NCBI GenBank assembly: GCA_965370435.1
Contig: CBDUUP010000005.1
Coordinates: 1 to 35,674, forward strand
Direction of reading: 5' to 3'
Source of the DNA: CBDUUP01 sp965370435
GTDB lineage: Bacteria; Chloroflexota; Anaerolineae; Anaerolineales; UBA11579
Length of the DNA stretch: 35,674 nt
Positions 15,211 through 22,250 of this stretch are shown here, piece after piece. Each line of letters begins with the position of its first letter. Within the stretch, counting starts at the first letter, position 1. Position numbers and translations under genes: made by a program. The notes beneath the pieces were generated by a model, which worked only from the letters and a program-made list of their open reading frames with translations, searched no databases and had not been told where the DNA came from.

Positions 15211-15327
15211 CCACCAGGCATCCAGAACGTCCCCAGCGGGATGGTCGGCGTGGACGCGGCCATCGTGAACAAGACCGGCCCGCAGGAGGCTGTCCCAAAA
15301 GTCAAAGGGACAGCCCCAGAGAGTTAA
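15211..15327 (+). pseudogene. Possible C-terminal coding relic
   Basis: A GC-rich frame reads PPGIQNVPSGMVGVDAAIVN, then KTGPQEAVPKVKGTAPES and a TAA at 15325-15327. It begins abruptly after AT-rich non-coding sequence and has no start codon. It could be the decayed end of a lost gene; the parent family is not recognised. Confidence 0.3.
15288..15315. other. Perfect 9-bp inverted repeat resembling an IS terminus
   Basis: GGCTGTCCC (15288-15296) pairs with GGGACAGCC (15307-15315) around 10 nt. GGCTGTCCCAAAAGTC resembles ends of several IS families, so this may be an IS footprint; no transposase is near. Confidence 0.4.
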
Positions 15328-15354
15328 TTTCGATGAATTTGAATTTATGGGTGC

Positions 15355-15383
15355 GTATGGGCGCAGCATTGCTGCCCCCATAC
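15355..15383. terminator. Hairpin between the coding relic and the THUMP-like methyltransferase
   Basis: GTATGGG (15355-15361)/CCCATAC (15377-15383) and GCAGC (15363-15367)/GCTGC (15371-15375) stack with one C-C mismatch and an ATT loop. It lies 24 bp beyond the minus-strand stop of the methyltransferase, where it could end transcription, but it lacks a T-run. It may equally be a dispersed repeat. Confidence 0.4.
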
Positions 15384-15406
15384 GAGGGGCGGAGAGGGAT
15401 TTGGGG

Positions 15407-16585
15407 TTAGGGGGTGTTGGGGGTGCAGATGATGGCGATGGGTTTTCCTTTGAGTTGGGTGAGGAAGATGATTTTTTCGTGGTCGCCTTTGAGGCGGAGG
15501 GCGCGGATGAGGTCTTCGGGCTGAATGGGGGAGCCGCGTTTTTTGACTGTCAATTGGCCGACGTTCCGGTCGCGGAGGTAGGCGCGGAGGCGTTTGAGTT
15601 GGAAGGGGAGCCAGTCTTCGACGGCCCAGGCGCGGGCGAAGGGAGTTTGGGTGAGATGGTGGGCGGTGAGGTAGGCGATGTCGGGGTCGAGTTGGGCGGC
15701 GTCGAGCTGGGCGCCGAGGGCTTCCACCAGACGTGCGCGGAGGATGGCGGGGTCGGGTTCGTAAATGTAGGCGCGGGGTTCGCTGAGGGGGAGGGAGGCT
15801 TGAGTATCGGCGGTGAGGGTGTGGGGGCCGGGGAGCAGGGTGGCGCGGTATCCGGCGGTCTGGAGGGGGCCGAACCAGAGGACGGCTTCTTTCAACTCGC
15901 CGCGGAGGGAGATGAATTCGACTTCGGCGTCGTAGCCGCGGAGTTCGTCCCGGTTCACCCCGGGAGAGATTTTGACGCCCAGGGCGGGGAAGCGGGGGAG
16001 CCATTGGCGGAGGGTGTCCAGGGGCGGGGTGTAGGCTTTCACCGAGAAGACCCGCCGCCCGCCGGTGCGCCGGGCGGGGTCGAAGAACAGGCCGATATCG
16101 GGACTGGGGGCGAGGGGCAGGGGGTGGGTGAGGTCGGACTGGAGGAAGGCGGCGCGGTCTGCCAGGCCGACCGCGTCCAGGTTGGCGCGGGCCATGTGGA
16201 GGCGGAGGGGGTCGAGGTCGAGGCCCAGAGTGGGGGCGGTCTGGGCGAGGGCGAGGGTGTCGCCGCCAATGGAGCAGCCCAGGTCGATCAGGCGGCGAAA
16301 AGGGCGATAGCGTTGGGCGCGGTGGGCGCTGACCTCCCAGGAGGAGGCTTGCTCCAGGGCCTGCCGGGTGAAGTAAAGTTTGTCGGCCTGGGGGAATTTG
16401 GACTCGGCCTCCCGGCGGAGGATGGCGATCTCCAGCACCGCGCGGGCCAGTTCGCGGGGGAATCCTTTGCTGAGGGCGGTGAAGTGGGGGAGGAAGTCTT
16501 CCTCGCGGGGTGAGAGGGCGGCCGCGGCGGCGAGGGCTTCTTGGCCGGAGGGGGTGAGGAGGGGGAGGAAATTTACCAGATCCAT
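15407..16585 (-). CDS. SAM-dependent methyltransferase with THUMP-like domain
   Basis: 392 residues. Residues about 25-95 form a helical leader (FPQADKLYFTRQALEQASSW, with the conserved YFTR-like turn before the fold). The SAM-binding core starts at LIDLGCSIGGDTLALA (99-114), with GLDLDPLRLHMARAN and DIGLFFDPARRTGGRRVF (an FxDPARR catalytic-type loop known in this family). A C-terminal THUMP-like alpha/beta domain (about 320-392; RNVGQLTVKKRGSPIQPEDL) recalls RNA-binding THUMP folds. Known relatives are poorly characterised; an RNA substrate is an inference. The strand is extremely GC-rich, giving long shadow frames on both strands. Confidence 0.88.
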   Translation of the reverse strand: MDLVNFLPLLTPSGQEALAAAAALSPREEDFLPHFTALSKGFPRELARAVLEIAILRREAESKFPQADKLYFTRQALEQASSWEVSAHRAQRYRPFRRLIDLGCSIGGDTLALAQTAPTLGLDLDPLRLHMARANLDAVGLADRAAFLQSDLTHPLPLAPSPDIGLFFDPARRTGGRRVFSVKAYTPPLDTLRQWLPRFPALGVKISPGVNRDELRGYDAEVEFISLRGELKEAVLWFGPLQTAGYRATLLPGPHTLTADTQASLPLSEPRAYIYEPDPAILRARLVEALGAQLDAAQLDPDIAYLTAHHLTQTPFARAWAVEDWLPFQLKRLRAYLRDRNVGQLTVKKRGSPIQPEDLIRALRLKGDHEKIIFLTQLKGKPIAIICTPNTP

Positions 16586-16611
16586 TGGGGTGGAATGTCA
16601 ACATTCAAGTT

Positions 16612-16689
16612 GCGGATTGCAAATTGCAAACCTGCAATTTGCCGACCTGCAAACCTGCTAACTAGCAACCTGCAACTTGCAACCCGCTA
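16612..16689 (-). repeat. 7-8-bp array at the FAD oxidoreductase stop (GCARGT core)
   Basis: On the minus strand the stop TAG is followed by CGGGTT and then GCAAGTT, GCAGGTT, GCTAGTTA, GCAGGTTT, GCAGGTCG, GCAAATT, GCAGGTTT, GCAATTT, GCAATCC. It fills nearly all of the gap to the THUMP-like gene. Confidence 0.75.
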
Positions 16690-17985
16690 CTCCCCTCCCA
16701 TAATCATCCTGGCGGCGCGGCGCCCGATCTCCACGGCGAAGTTGGTGCCGCGGTCCCAGGGGTAGACCTGGCTCATGCTGGCGAAGAAGAGGCCGGGGAT
16801 GGGGGTCTGGATGGCGGGGATGTTCTGGGAGTGGTTGACCATCGGAATCGGCTGGGCGTATGGGGTGCGGTGGAGCCAGGTCTTGGTCACCCAGGAGGGG
16901 TCGAAGTTGGGATTGACGCGCTTAAAGGCGGGGAGGAAGCGTTCAAGCAGCTCTTCCTGGGTGAGGGTGAAGTATTCGTGGCCGGTCTCCAGGTAGTCGC
17001 CGCAGTAGATGATGTGGTCGCCGCCGAAGTAATCCGGCGAGAGGTAGTTGGTGTGCTCGACCAGGGCCAGGAAGGGGAACCCGGCGGTCTTGGGCAGGTT
17101 GTACCAGTAGTAGCCCTCCCGTGAAAGCTGGTGTTTGAGGGACAGGGTCATCACCACCGCGCCCATGCTTTTCATGTCGAGGAGGCCGTGGAGGTAGGCC
17201 TCGGGGAGGGTGGGGGCGAGTTTGGCGAGGAGGGCGGGGGAGGTGGTGGCTAAACATCGGTCGAAGGGAGTCTGAGTGGTCTGAGTGGTCTGGATGGTGA
17301 GGGTGTGGTCGGGGTTGGGTTGGAGGGATTGGACGGGGGTGTGGAGGTGGATTTGGACGCCGAGGGTGCGGAGGCTGTTGGCGAAGTGGTCGGCGAAGGC
17401 TTGGAAGCCGCCCTGGTAGGTACCCAGGCGGGTGGTGCGGGCGTGGAAGCGCGCCCACATCCAGGCCATGCTGACCTGCTTGGCGTAGCGCTCCCCGAAC
17501 TTGCCGATCATCATCGGCTCCCACATCATCTCGTAGACCCGGTCTCCGGCGTATTTGCGCATCCAGGCGTCCACGGTGGTCTTCTCCAGAGCTTGCCAGT
17601 TCTTGGTCAACCGCAGGAAGAGGCCGACCAGCCCGAAGCGGGCCTTGTTGAGGCCCCATCCCAGGCCGGGGAAGATGATGGCCTGGGGGATGGAATCGAA
17701 TGGGTAGAATTTTTCCTTATGATACATGACGGTGTAGGGGCGGGGGAAGAGGACTTTGTCGCTCCAGCCGAGTTCACCGATAAGGCCCAGCATGTGATGG
17801 TCGGATGCGAACCAGTGGTGGTAGAACTTCTCCACCGTCCAGTCCCAATGCGGTTCTTTGAAGCCAGAGGCCAGCCCCCCGACCTGCCCGGCGGCTTCGA
17901 ATATGGTGACGCTGTGTCCGGCGCGGACCAGGTCGTAGGCGGCGGACATGCCGCCCAACCCTGCGCCGATGATGGCTATGTTCAT
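16687..17985 (-). CDS. FAD-dependent oxidoreductase (amine oxidase/PPOX-like)
   Basis: 432 residues. The FAD-binding beta-alpha-beta unit is at the N-terminus: AIIGAGLGGMSAAYDLVRAG (GxGxxG at 7-12), followed by VTIFEAAGQVGGLASGF (acidic Glu plus the GGLA second diphosphate contact). The C-terminal flavin motif appears as GLFFASMSQVYPWDRGTNFA, where the family's usual GD is replaced. It belongs to the broad flavin amine oxidase/protoporphyrinogen oxidase/UDP-galactopyranose mutase-like group; the substrate is unknown. GGAG (minus strand, 17991-17994) at 5 nt supports the ATG. Its ATG overlaps the stop of the upstream membrane gene (ATGA), so the two are translationally coupled, in a likely operon with the LPG-synthase-like gene. 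Confidence 0.85.
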   Translation of the reverse strand: MNIAIIGAGLGGMSAAYDLVRAGHSVTIFEAAGQVGGLASGFKEPHWDWTVEKFYHHWFASDHHMLGLIGELGWSDKVLFPRPYTVMYHKEKFYPFDSIPQAIIFPGLGWGLNKARFGLVGLFLRLTKNWQALEKTTVDAWMRKYAGDRVYEMMWEPMMIGKFGERYAKQVSMAWMWARFHARTTRLGTYQGGFQAFADHFANSLRTLGVQIHLHTPVQSLQPNPDHTLTIQTTQTTQTPFDRCLATTSPALLAKLAPTLPEAYLHGLLDMKSMGAVVMTLSLKHQLSREGYYWYNLPKTAGFPFLALVEHTNYLSPDYFGGDHIIYCGDYLETGHEYFTLTQEELLERFLPAFKRVNPNFDPSWVTKTWLHRTPYAQPIPMVNHSQNIPAIQTPIPGLFFASMSQVYPWDRGTNFAVEIGRRAARMIMGGE

Positions 17986-18620
17986 GGTATCTCCGTGGCG
18001 GTATCTAGTATCATATCATTCTCTTTGCTCTGTAAATGGCGCAATTCGAGCAGCATTCCGAAACCGGTGATGACGCCAATCACAATACCAAAAAGCATAA
18101 AAATAATTCTGTATGTACCGAAGGCGAACGTTATAAAGACTAGTAGAGCTGTACCCCAGGCAAGATAATTCACCAGTATCCAACGATAGGACAGTTCTTG
18201 CTTGTTCAAGACCCATTGGAAGAATCCCACCAATGCCCCTACTATGCCGCCTTTGAAGAAATAATCCCAGAAGGCCATTTCCAATGATGTAATAAAAACA
18301 GTGCTAATGGCAAAAGAAGCACCCATTGCCAGTGCGGTCGTGCTGATCCATTTTTCTTTTACGTTGGTCAATCGAGGAAAAGCGCGAGATTGAAGACCAC
18401 CCAATATTAAGCCTACCAGGAACCCACTTCCTGAAACGACTATCAAATAAGGGATTGATTCGAAGCCCCTATTGCGTAAATAGACAAGCAACTCGCCAAG
18501 GACTTGAAATGCACCAAGAAATACAGGTTCGAACAGGTCCAGTATGGCGAAAGCAACGATGGTCGAAATAGTCCACTTTCTCCAGAACTTCCACTGGTTC
18601 AATCTAGTCAACTCTTCCAT
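17982..18620 (-). CDS. Hypothetical membrane protein, coupled between flippase-like and FAD genes
   Basis: 212 residues, not recognised. At least five hydrophobic stretches: WTISTIVAFAILDLF (about 16-30), YLIVVSGSGFLVGLILGG (about 58-75), ISTTALAMGASFAISTVFI (about 92-110), GIVGALVGFFQWVL (about 125-138) and WGTALLVFITFAFGTYRIIF plus LFGIVIGVITGFGMLLEL toward the C-terminus. Visibly AT-rich beside two very GC-rich neighbours, so possibly acquired or fast evolving. It starts 3 bp after the LPG-synthase-like stop and its TGA overlaps the next ATG by 4 nt, so it is embedded in the operon. Confidence 0.75.
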   Translation of the reverse strand: MEELTRLNQWKFWRKWTISTIVAFAILDLFEPVFLGAFQVLGELLVYLRNRGFESIPYLIVVSGSGFLVGLILGGLQSRAFPRLTNVKEKWISTTALAMGASFAISTVFITSLEMAFWDYFFKGGIVGALVGFFQWVLNKQELSYRWILVNYLAWGTALLVFITFAFGTYRIIFMLFGIVIGVITGFGMLLELRHLQSKENDMILDTATEIP

Positions 18621-18623
18621 ATT

Positions 18624-19637
18624 TCAATCGGCTTCCTTCAAGGCCTCCACGTCTTCCCCCCATTTGATTCCCTCTCGCCAGAGGTAGTAAGCACCCAATA
18701 GGGTGATGGGCAGCCAGAGGGCGATGTGGAGGACGATGGTGTAGCTGGCGGCGACGGCGGCGGGGACGTTGTAGGCTTTGAGGATCGCGATGCCGGGGGC
18801 GTCGAAGGTGCCGACGTAGCCGGGGGCGGAGGGGATGGTGGTGGCCAGGTTGACGACGCCGTTCATCAGCATGAGGGCGAAGAAGCTGACCGAGAAATCG
18901 AAGGCGTGCATGACGAACCAGTACTTGCCGGTCTCCAGCAGCCAGATGACGACCGAGGTGAGGAACACCATCAGGGCGTCTTTGGGGGAGCGGAGGGATT
19001 CGAGGCCGCCCAGGAAGCGGCGGCTGATGTCGAGGACCCGTTCCCGGAAGCGGGAGGGGACCAGACGCGCCACGAACCAGGTCACAATGCGGTCGGTGAT
19101 GGCGGGGAACATGGCCGCCAGCAGGAAGACGACCAGCGCGCCGATGAAGGCTACGGTACCCCAGAAGGCGATGTCCTGGATGCTGAGGTCGCCAATGATG
19201 CCGGAGCCGCCGGTGAGGCGGGCCAGTTCGGGGAGGTTGACGAAGACGAAGGCCAGCATCACCACGCCGTCGAAGATGCGCTCGACGATGACGGTGGCGA
19301 GGGAGGCGGAGATGGGGACACCCTCACGGCGTTTGAGCACCACGGCACGGAGGACCTCTCCGGCACGAGCCGGGTAAATGTTGTTGCCCATGTAGCCGAT
19401 GGCGACGATGGGGAACATGGTGCGGGTGGGGATGGATTTCAGGGGGCGCAGGAGGTAGTGCCAGCGCCAGGCCCGCACCCAGACCCCCACGAAATATACG
19501 CCCACGCCCGGTATGATCCACCAGTAGTTGGCTTCCTGCACCTGGACCCAGAATTCCCCCAGGTCGAGGCCGCGCAGGACGAAGTACATGAAGAAGGCGC
19601 TGATGAGGACGCCGAGCCAGAATTGCCATTTTTTCAT
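18624..19637 (-). CDS. Lysylphosphatidylglycerol synthase TM-region/UPF0104 family protein
   Basis: 337 residues, about eight membrane segments, no catalytic MprF synthase domain. Seen: the family N-terminus with LRGLDLGEFW, VYFVGVWVRAWRWHYLLRPL, the signature GYMGNNIYPARAGEVLRAVV at about 82-101 (G-x-x-x-N-N-x-x-P-x-R-A-G-E), the VIVERIFDG block and the C-terminal TTIPSAPGYVGTFDAPGI (PSxPGxxGTFE-like). MprF-type TM domains flip lipids across the membrane; AglD/UPF0104 relatives act with glycolipid enzymes. The substrate here is unknown. An extended -10 ends 9 bp before the ATG, so the mRNA may carry only a 3-nt leader. First gene of the operon. Confidence 0.9.
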   Translation of the reverse strand: MKKWQFWLGVLISAFFMYFVLRGLDLGEFWVQVQEANYWWIIPGVGVYFVGVWVRAWRWHYLLRPLKSIPTRTMFPIVAIGYMGNNIYPARAGEVLRAVVLKRREGVPISASLATVIVERIFDGVVMLAFVFVNLPELARLTGGSGIIGDLSIQDIAFWGTVAFIGALVVFLLAAMFPAITDRIVTWFVARLVPSRFRERVLDISRRFLGGLESLRSPKDALMVFLTSVVIWLLETGKYWFVMHAFDFSVSFFALMLMNGVVNLATTIPSAPGYVGTFDAPGIAILKAYNVPAAVAASYTIVLHIALWLPITLLGAYYLWREGIKWGEDVEALKEAD

Positions 19638-19646
19638 TATGGGGTG

Positions 19647-19655
19647 ATTTTACCA
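19647..19655 (-). promoter_or_regulatory. Extended -10 promoter for the LPG-synthase-like operon
   Basis: Minus strand TGG plus TAAAAT (19652 down to 19647) predicts +1 at 19640, three bases before the ATG at 19637. No Shine-Dalgarno lies between, which fits near-leaderless translation. Confidence 0.45.
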
Positions 19656-19667
19656 TGTGGGGAGAGA

Positions 19668-19740
19668 GAGTAGTCAGTATTCAGTAGGCAGTATTCGGTG
19701 GACAGTGTTCAGTGGGGAGTGGTGAGTGGACAGTGGGTAG
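19668..19740 (+). repeat. Heptamer array (CAGTNNN core)
   Basis: At least eight 7-bp units in register: CAGTATT, CAGTAGG, CAGTATT, CGGTGGA, CAGTGTT, CAGTGGG, GAGTGGT, GAGTGGA, CAGTGGG. It lies upstream of the LPG-synthase-like operon and is not attached to a stop codon. 19741-19790 holds nothing identifiable. Confidence 0.75.
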
Positions 19741-19800
19741 ATTGCGGAGCGCGGATTGCGGGTCTAGATAACAAACGGAATTTCATAGAGAATCTGACAG

Positions 19801-19969
19801 GGGTGCATTTCGATTTGGGGGAAAATTGGCGCGACACAGCGACTAAAGTCGCACCAACAATTACGAAGTCCGCCCTTCGGCGGACTAAAACATCGTCAAG
19901 TCGGCGCAGGCCGACTTCGTAAACATTTAGGCGGCTTGAGTCACTAAAATCCCAAAACTGAAATGCACC
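19801..19969. mobile_element. 169-bp MITE with 10-bp target duplication and internal hairpins (copy 2)
   Basis: AATCTGACAG occurs perfectly at 19791-19800 and 19970-19979, exactly outside imperfect terminal inverted repeats: GGGTGCATTTCGATTTGGG at 19801-19819, and its inverse counterpart CCCAAAACTGAAATGCACC at 19951-19969 (shared GGTGCATTTC). Inside, TTACGAAGTC (19861-19870)/GACTTCGTAA (19913-19922) brackets two perfect 8-bp hairpins: AGTCCGCC/GGCGGACT (19867-19886) and AAGTCGGC/GCCGACTT (19898-19917). There is no ORF. TSD length would fit an IS4-type transposase acting in trans; that link is inferred. Confidence 0.75.
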
Positions 19970-20000
19970 AATCTGACAGCGCTTGGCAGGCTCTAGGAAA

Positions 20001-20046
20001 ACTTGGATACTTGCTACTTGCTCACTTGCCACCTGCGTACTTGCCT
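20001..20046 (-). repeat. 7-8-bp array (GCARGT core) before the Ig-like/TolB gene
   Basis: Minus strand GCAAGTAC, GCAGGTG, GCAAGTGA, GCAAGTA, GCAAGTAT. Antisense to the downstream gene and translated only in an implausible N-terminal extension of its open frame. Confidence 0.6.
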
Positions 20047-20067
20047 ACTATTTCATCCTTCATCCTT

Positions 20068-20073
20068 TATAAT
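20068..20073 (+). promoter_or_regulatory. TATAAT box abutting the Ig-like/TolB gene start
   Basis: A perfect TATAAT ends one base before the ATG at 20074. Normal spacing puts +1 at 20080, an in-frame GTG, so translation may begin leaderless at that GTG. No good -35 is seen, so this rests on the -10 alone. Confidence 0.35.
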
Positions 20074-21420
20074 ATGCTTGTGAATACCCGCCGGGTTGTC
20101 TCGGTTTTGTCTGTTATTGTTTTGCTTGCTATTGCGGCAGGTATTTTTGTGCTGGCAGCTGCGCCGCGGTTGGAGGGGGTGTCTCCGGCGGATGGGGCGG
20201 AGGCGATTCCTTCGCGCGCGTCGCTGCGGATGACTTTCTCACGCACTATGGAGCCTGAGACGGTGATTGGGAATCTCGCTATCTACCCGGAGCAGGATGG
20301 GATTTTCACCTGGGATGACAACACGCTGATCTTCACGCCCGACCAGCCGTGGCCCAGCGGGGAGGAGGTCAACGTGCAGTTGGACGGGGGGAAATCTACC
20401 TTAGGGTTATCCATGCTGCGGGGAGAGACCTGGTCGTTCACTATCGGGCTGCCCCGTATCGCTTACTTGTGGCCCGCAGATGGCCGGGCGGACGTGTACG
20501 CCCTGGACCCGGTCAGCGGGGCGGTGGATCGGTTGACGACTACCTCCTACGGCGTGTTGGACTTCAGCCTCAATTTTGAGGGCACGCGATTGCTCTACAG
20601 CGCGGTGCGGGAGGATGGGGGCGGCAATCTGATGCAGTTGGATCTGCTGGAAGGGGGAACGACAACTTTGCTGGAATGCCCCCAGGAGACCTGCCGGTCG
20701 CCGCAACTCTCGCCGGACGGCGGCCTGCTGGCGTACGTCCGCATCCCTCCGGTGGGAGGAGAAACTCAGGTCTGGCTGGTATCCTTGCCGGATGGAGAGC
20801 CTATCCCGGCGGGGGAGGCCGGACATGAGACCGGCTTGCCAGCCTGGTCTTCTACCGGCTTGCTGGCCTTCTACGACCGGGAGGCGCAGGCATTCGTTAT
20901 CCTGGATCCTGAGACCGGCGAGACCACCGCGCTGCCCAACGAGATCGGAGAACCGGGAAGCTGGTCGCCGGAGGGGGAGCGCTTTGTCTACCCTGAACTG
21001 CTGGAGGCGCGGTTGGAGGGGGTGGCGACTTTCTCCGGACATTTGATCCATTACGACGTGGTCCAGGGGATCACGACGGACCTGACTCAAGACAACAGCC
21101 TGGAAGACACGGCCCCGGTCTTCTCGCCGGGGGGGAACCTCATCGCACTGGCCCGTAAATCACTGGACGCTGATGAGTGGACGTTGGGCAGCCAGCTCTG
21201 GCTGATGCAGTCCGACGGCAGCGGGGCGATGGCTCTGACCGCAGCTCCTGAATTTCATCACACCGCTTTTGCCTGGAAGCCCACCGGCGACCTGCTGGCC
21301 TACGTGCGCTTCAACCAGGCTATACTCACCGAGCCGCCCGAACTGTGGCTCATCCGGGTGGACGGGGGCAACCCCATCCGCCTGGTGATAGGAGGTTACG
21401 CCCCGTTATGGATACCCTAA
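20074..21420 (+). CDS. Membrane-anchored Ig-like (Big_5) and TolB-type beta-propeller protein
   Basis: About 448 residues from the ATG at 20074 (GTG at 20080 is an alternative). Residues about 8-30 (VVSVLSVIVLLAIAAGIFVLAA) anchor it in the membrane. About 33-115 is a Big_5-like Ig domain (SPADGAEAIPSRASLRMTFS, MEPETVIGNL, LIFTPDQPWPSGEEVNVQL). About 120-448 is a TolB/WD40-like propeller with repeats such as YLWPADGRADVYALD, QLSPDGGLLAYVRI, VFSPGGNLIALARKS and WKPTGDLLAYVRFN. An extracytoplasmic sensing or scaffold role is inferred. The open frame extends 37 codons upstream but that part is repeat. The next gene begins inside its last codons (13-bp overlap). Confidence 0.8.
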   Translation: MLVNTRRVVSVLSVIVLLAIAAGIFVLAAAPRLEGVSPADGAEAIPSRASLRMTFSRTMEPETVIGNLAIYPEQDGIFTWDDNTLIFTPDQPWPSGEEVNVQLDGGKSTLGLSMLRGETWSFTIGLPRIAYLWPADGRADVYALDPVSGAVDRLTTTSYGVLDFSLNFEGTRLLYSAVREDGGGNLMQLDLLEGGTTTLLECPQETCRSPQLSPDGGLLAYVRIPPVGGETQVWLVSLPDGEPIPAGEAGHETGLPAWSSTGLLAFYDREAQAFVILDPETGETTALPNEIGEPGSWSPEGERFVYPELLEARLEGVATFSGHLIHYDVVQGITTDLTQDNSLEDTAPVFSPGGNLIALARKSLDADEWTLGSQLWLMQSDGSGAMALTAAPEFHHTAFAWKPTGDLLAYVRFNQAILTEPPELWLIRVDGGNPIRLVIGGYAPLWIP

Positions 21421-21926
21421 TAAAAATCAACCAACCGGCTCCCGATTTCACGTTGCCCGACCTGGAGGGAAACTCTCACAGCTTGTCCGACTACGCCGGT
21501 CAGGTTGTGGTTGTAAATTTCTGGTCGGCGGAATGCGAATGGTCGGAACAGGTGGACCGGGAAATGGTCGAGGTGCGGGCTGGGTGGGGGGAGGCGGTGA
21601 CCTTGCTGTCCATCGCGCCCAACGCCACTGAGTCCCCGGAGCTGCTGGCGCAGGTGGCGGCGGAACGCGGGCTGCCTCTGGTTCTCCACGACGCCGACCG
21701 GAAGGTCGTTCAGGTATATGGGGCGGAAACGACGCCCCATTTCTTCGTGATCGACGGGGAGGGTATCTTGCGCTACCAGGGCGCTTTCGACGACACTACT
21801 TTTCGCCAGCGGACGGCGACTCGGAATTATTTGGTCGATGCGGTGGCGGCTGTGTTGGCGGGGGAGGGGGTGGACCCGGCGGAGACGCGGGGGTATGGGT
21901 GTATGATTGTGGCGTATGCGCCGTGA
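21408..21926 (+). CDS. AhpC/TSA-TlpA-like redoxin
   Basis: 172-residue thioredoxin-fold protein. Seen: APDFTLPDLEGNSHSLSDYAG-type start (in part PDFTLPDLEGN at 12-22), VVVVNFWSAECEWSEQVDRE at 33-52 with a single active-site cysteine (Cys43 in CEWS instead of CxxC), cis-Pro region AETTPHFFVIDGEGILRYQG, and a C-terminal GYGCMI with Cys165 that could act as the resolving partner. No signal peptide. This pattern fits a peroxiredoxin-like or atypical redoxin more than a TlpA reductase. ATG at 21408 has AGGAGG (21390-21395) at 12 nt; the gene overlaps the Ig/TolB gene, so coupling is likely. Confidence 0.85.
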   Translation: MDTLIKINQPAPDFTLPDLEGNSHSLSDYAGQVVVVNFWSAECEWSEQVDREMVEVRAGWGEAVTLLSIAPNATESPELLAQVAAERGLPLVLHDADRKVVQVYGAETTPHFFVIDGEGILRYQGAFDDTTFRQRTATRNYLVDAVAAVLAGEGVDPAETRGYGCMIVAYAP

Positions 21927-22022
21927 GGAGGGGGGGAGGTAAACAGGTAGACAGGTATACAGGGAACAAGTAGACAAGGGACAGGTGGACAGGGAAACAG
22001 GGAAATAGGTATACAGGGGAAG
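21924..22022 (+). repeat. 7-8-bp array after the redoxin stop (ACAGGTAN core)
   Basis: The stop TGA is followed by a G-run and AGGTAA, then ACAGGTAG, ACAGGTAT, ACAGGGA, ACAAGTAG, ACAAGGG, ACAGGTGG, ACAGGGAA twice, ATAGGTAT, ACAGGGGA. The rest of the gap to 22203 shows no gene or structure. Confidence 0.8.
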
Positions 22023-22203
22023 GTTTTTCAATGGGTGGGCCTTCCTGTAATAGGGCATTCACGGGATCGGCCAATGGGTTGGGATGGGATTCGTGGGGGG
22101 AAGATCAAGATTGTTGACTTGAAATGATGGCGAGGGGTTCTTCGGGCGGCATACAATTTTGTCAGAATCGATGATTCCGGGGAGATGACTTGTGGCGAGT
22201 TAT

Positions 22204-22232
22204 TTGCCAACTGATGAAAGTGGGGATACAAT
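22204..22232 (+). promoter_or_regulatory. Predicted promoter of the APC-Usp transporter gene
   Basis: TTGCCA (22204-22209), 17-nt spacer, TACAAT (22227-22232); predicted +1 near 22239, a 12-nt leader before the ATG at 22251 with only a weak AGG Shine-Dalgarno. Confidence 0.6.
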
Positions 22233-22250
22233 TGGCGGCGAGGTTTATAA

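Noticed and set aside
14916..15305. 129-codon minus-strand open frame
   Set aside because: It crosses the inverted octamer arrays and the IS-like hairpin, has mixed composition and no recognisable domain.
15345..16604. Long open frames on both strands over the THUMP-like gene (Pro/Arg-rich or Gly/Glu-rich)
   Set aside because: Products are low-complexity and caused by extreme GC bias; the 15407-16585 frame has a coherent methyltransferase fold.
19963..20073. 37-codon N-terminal extension of the Ig/TolB protein
   Set aside because: It runs through the MITE's right end, its target duplication and a GCARGT array; the membrane anchor begins after 20074.
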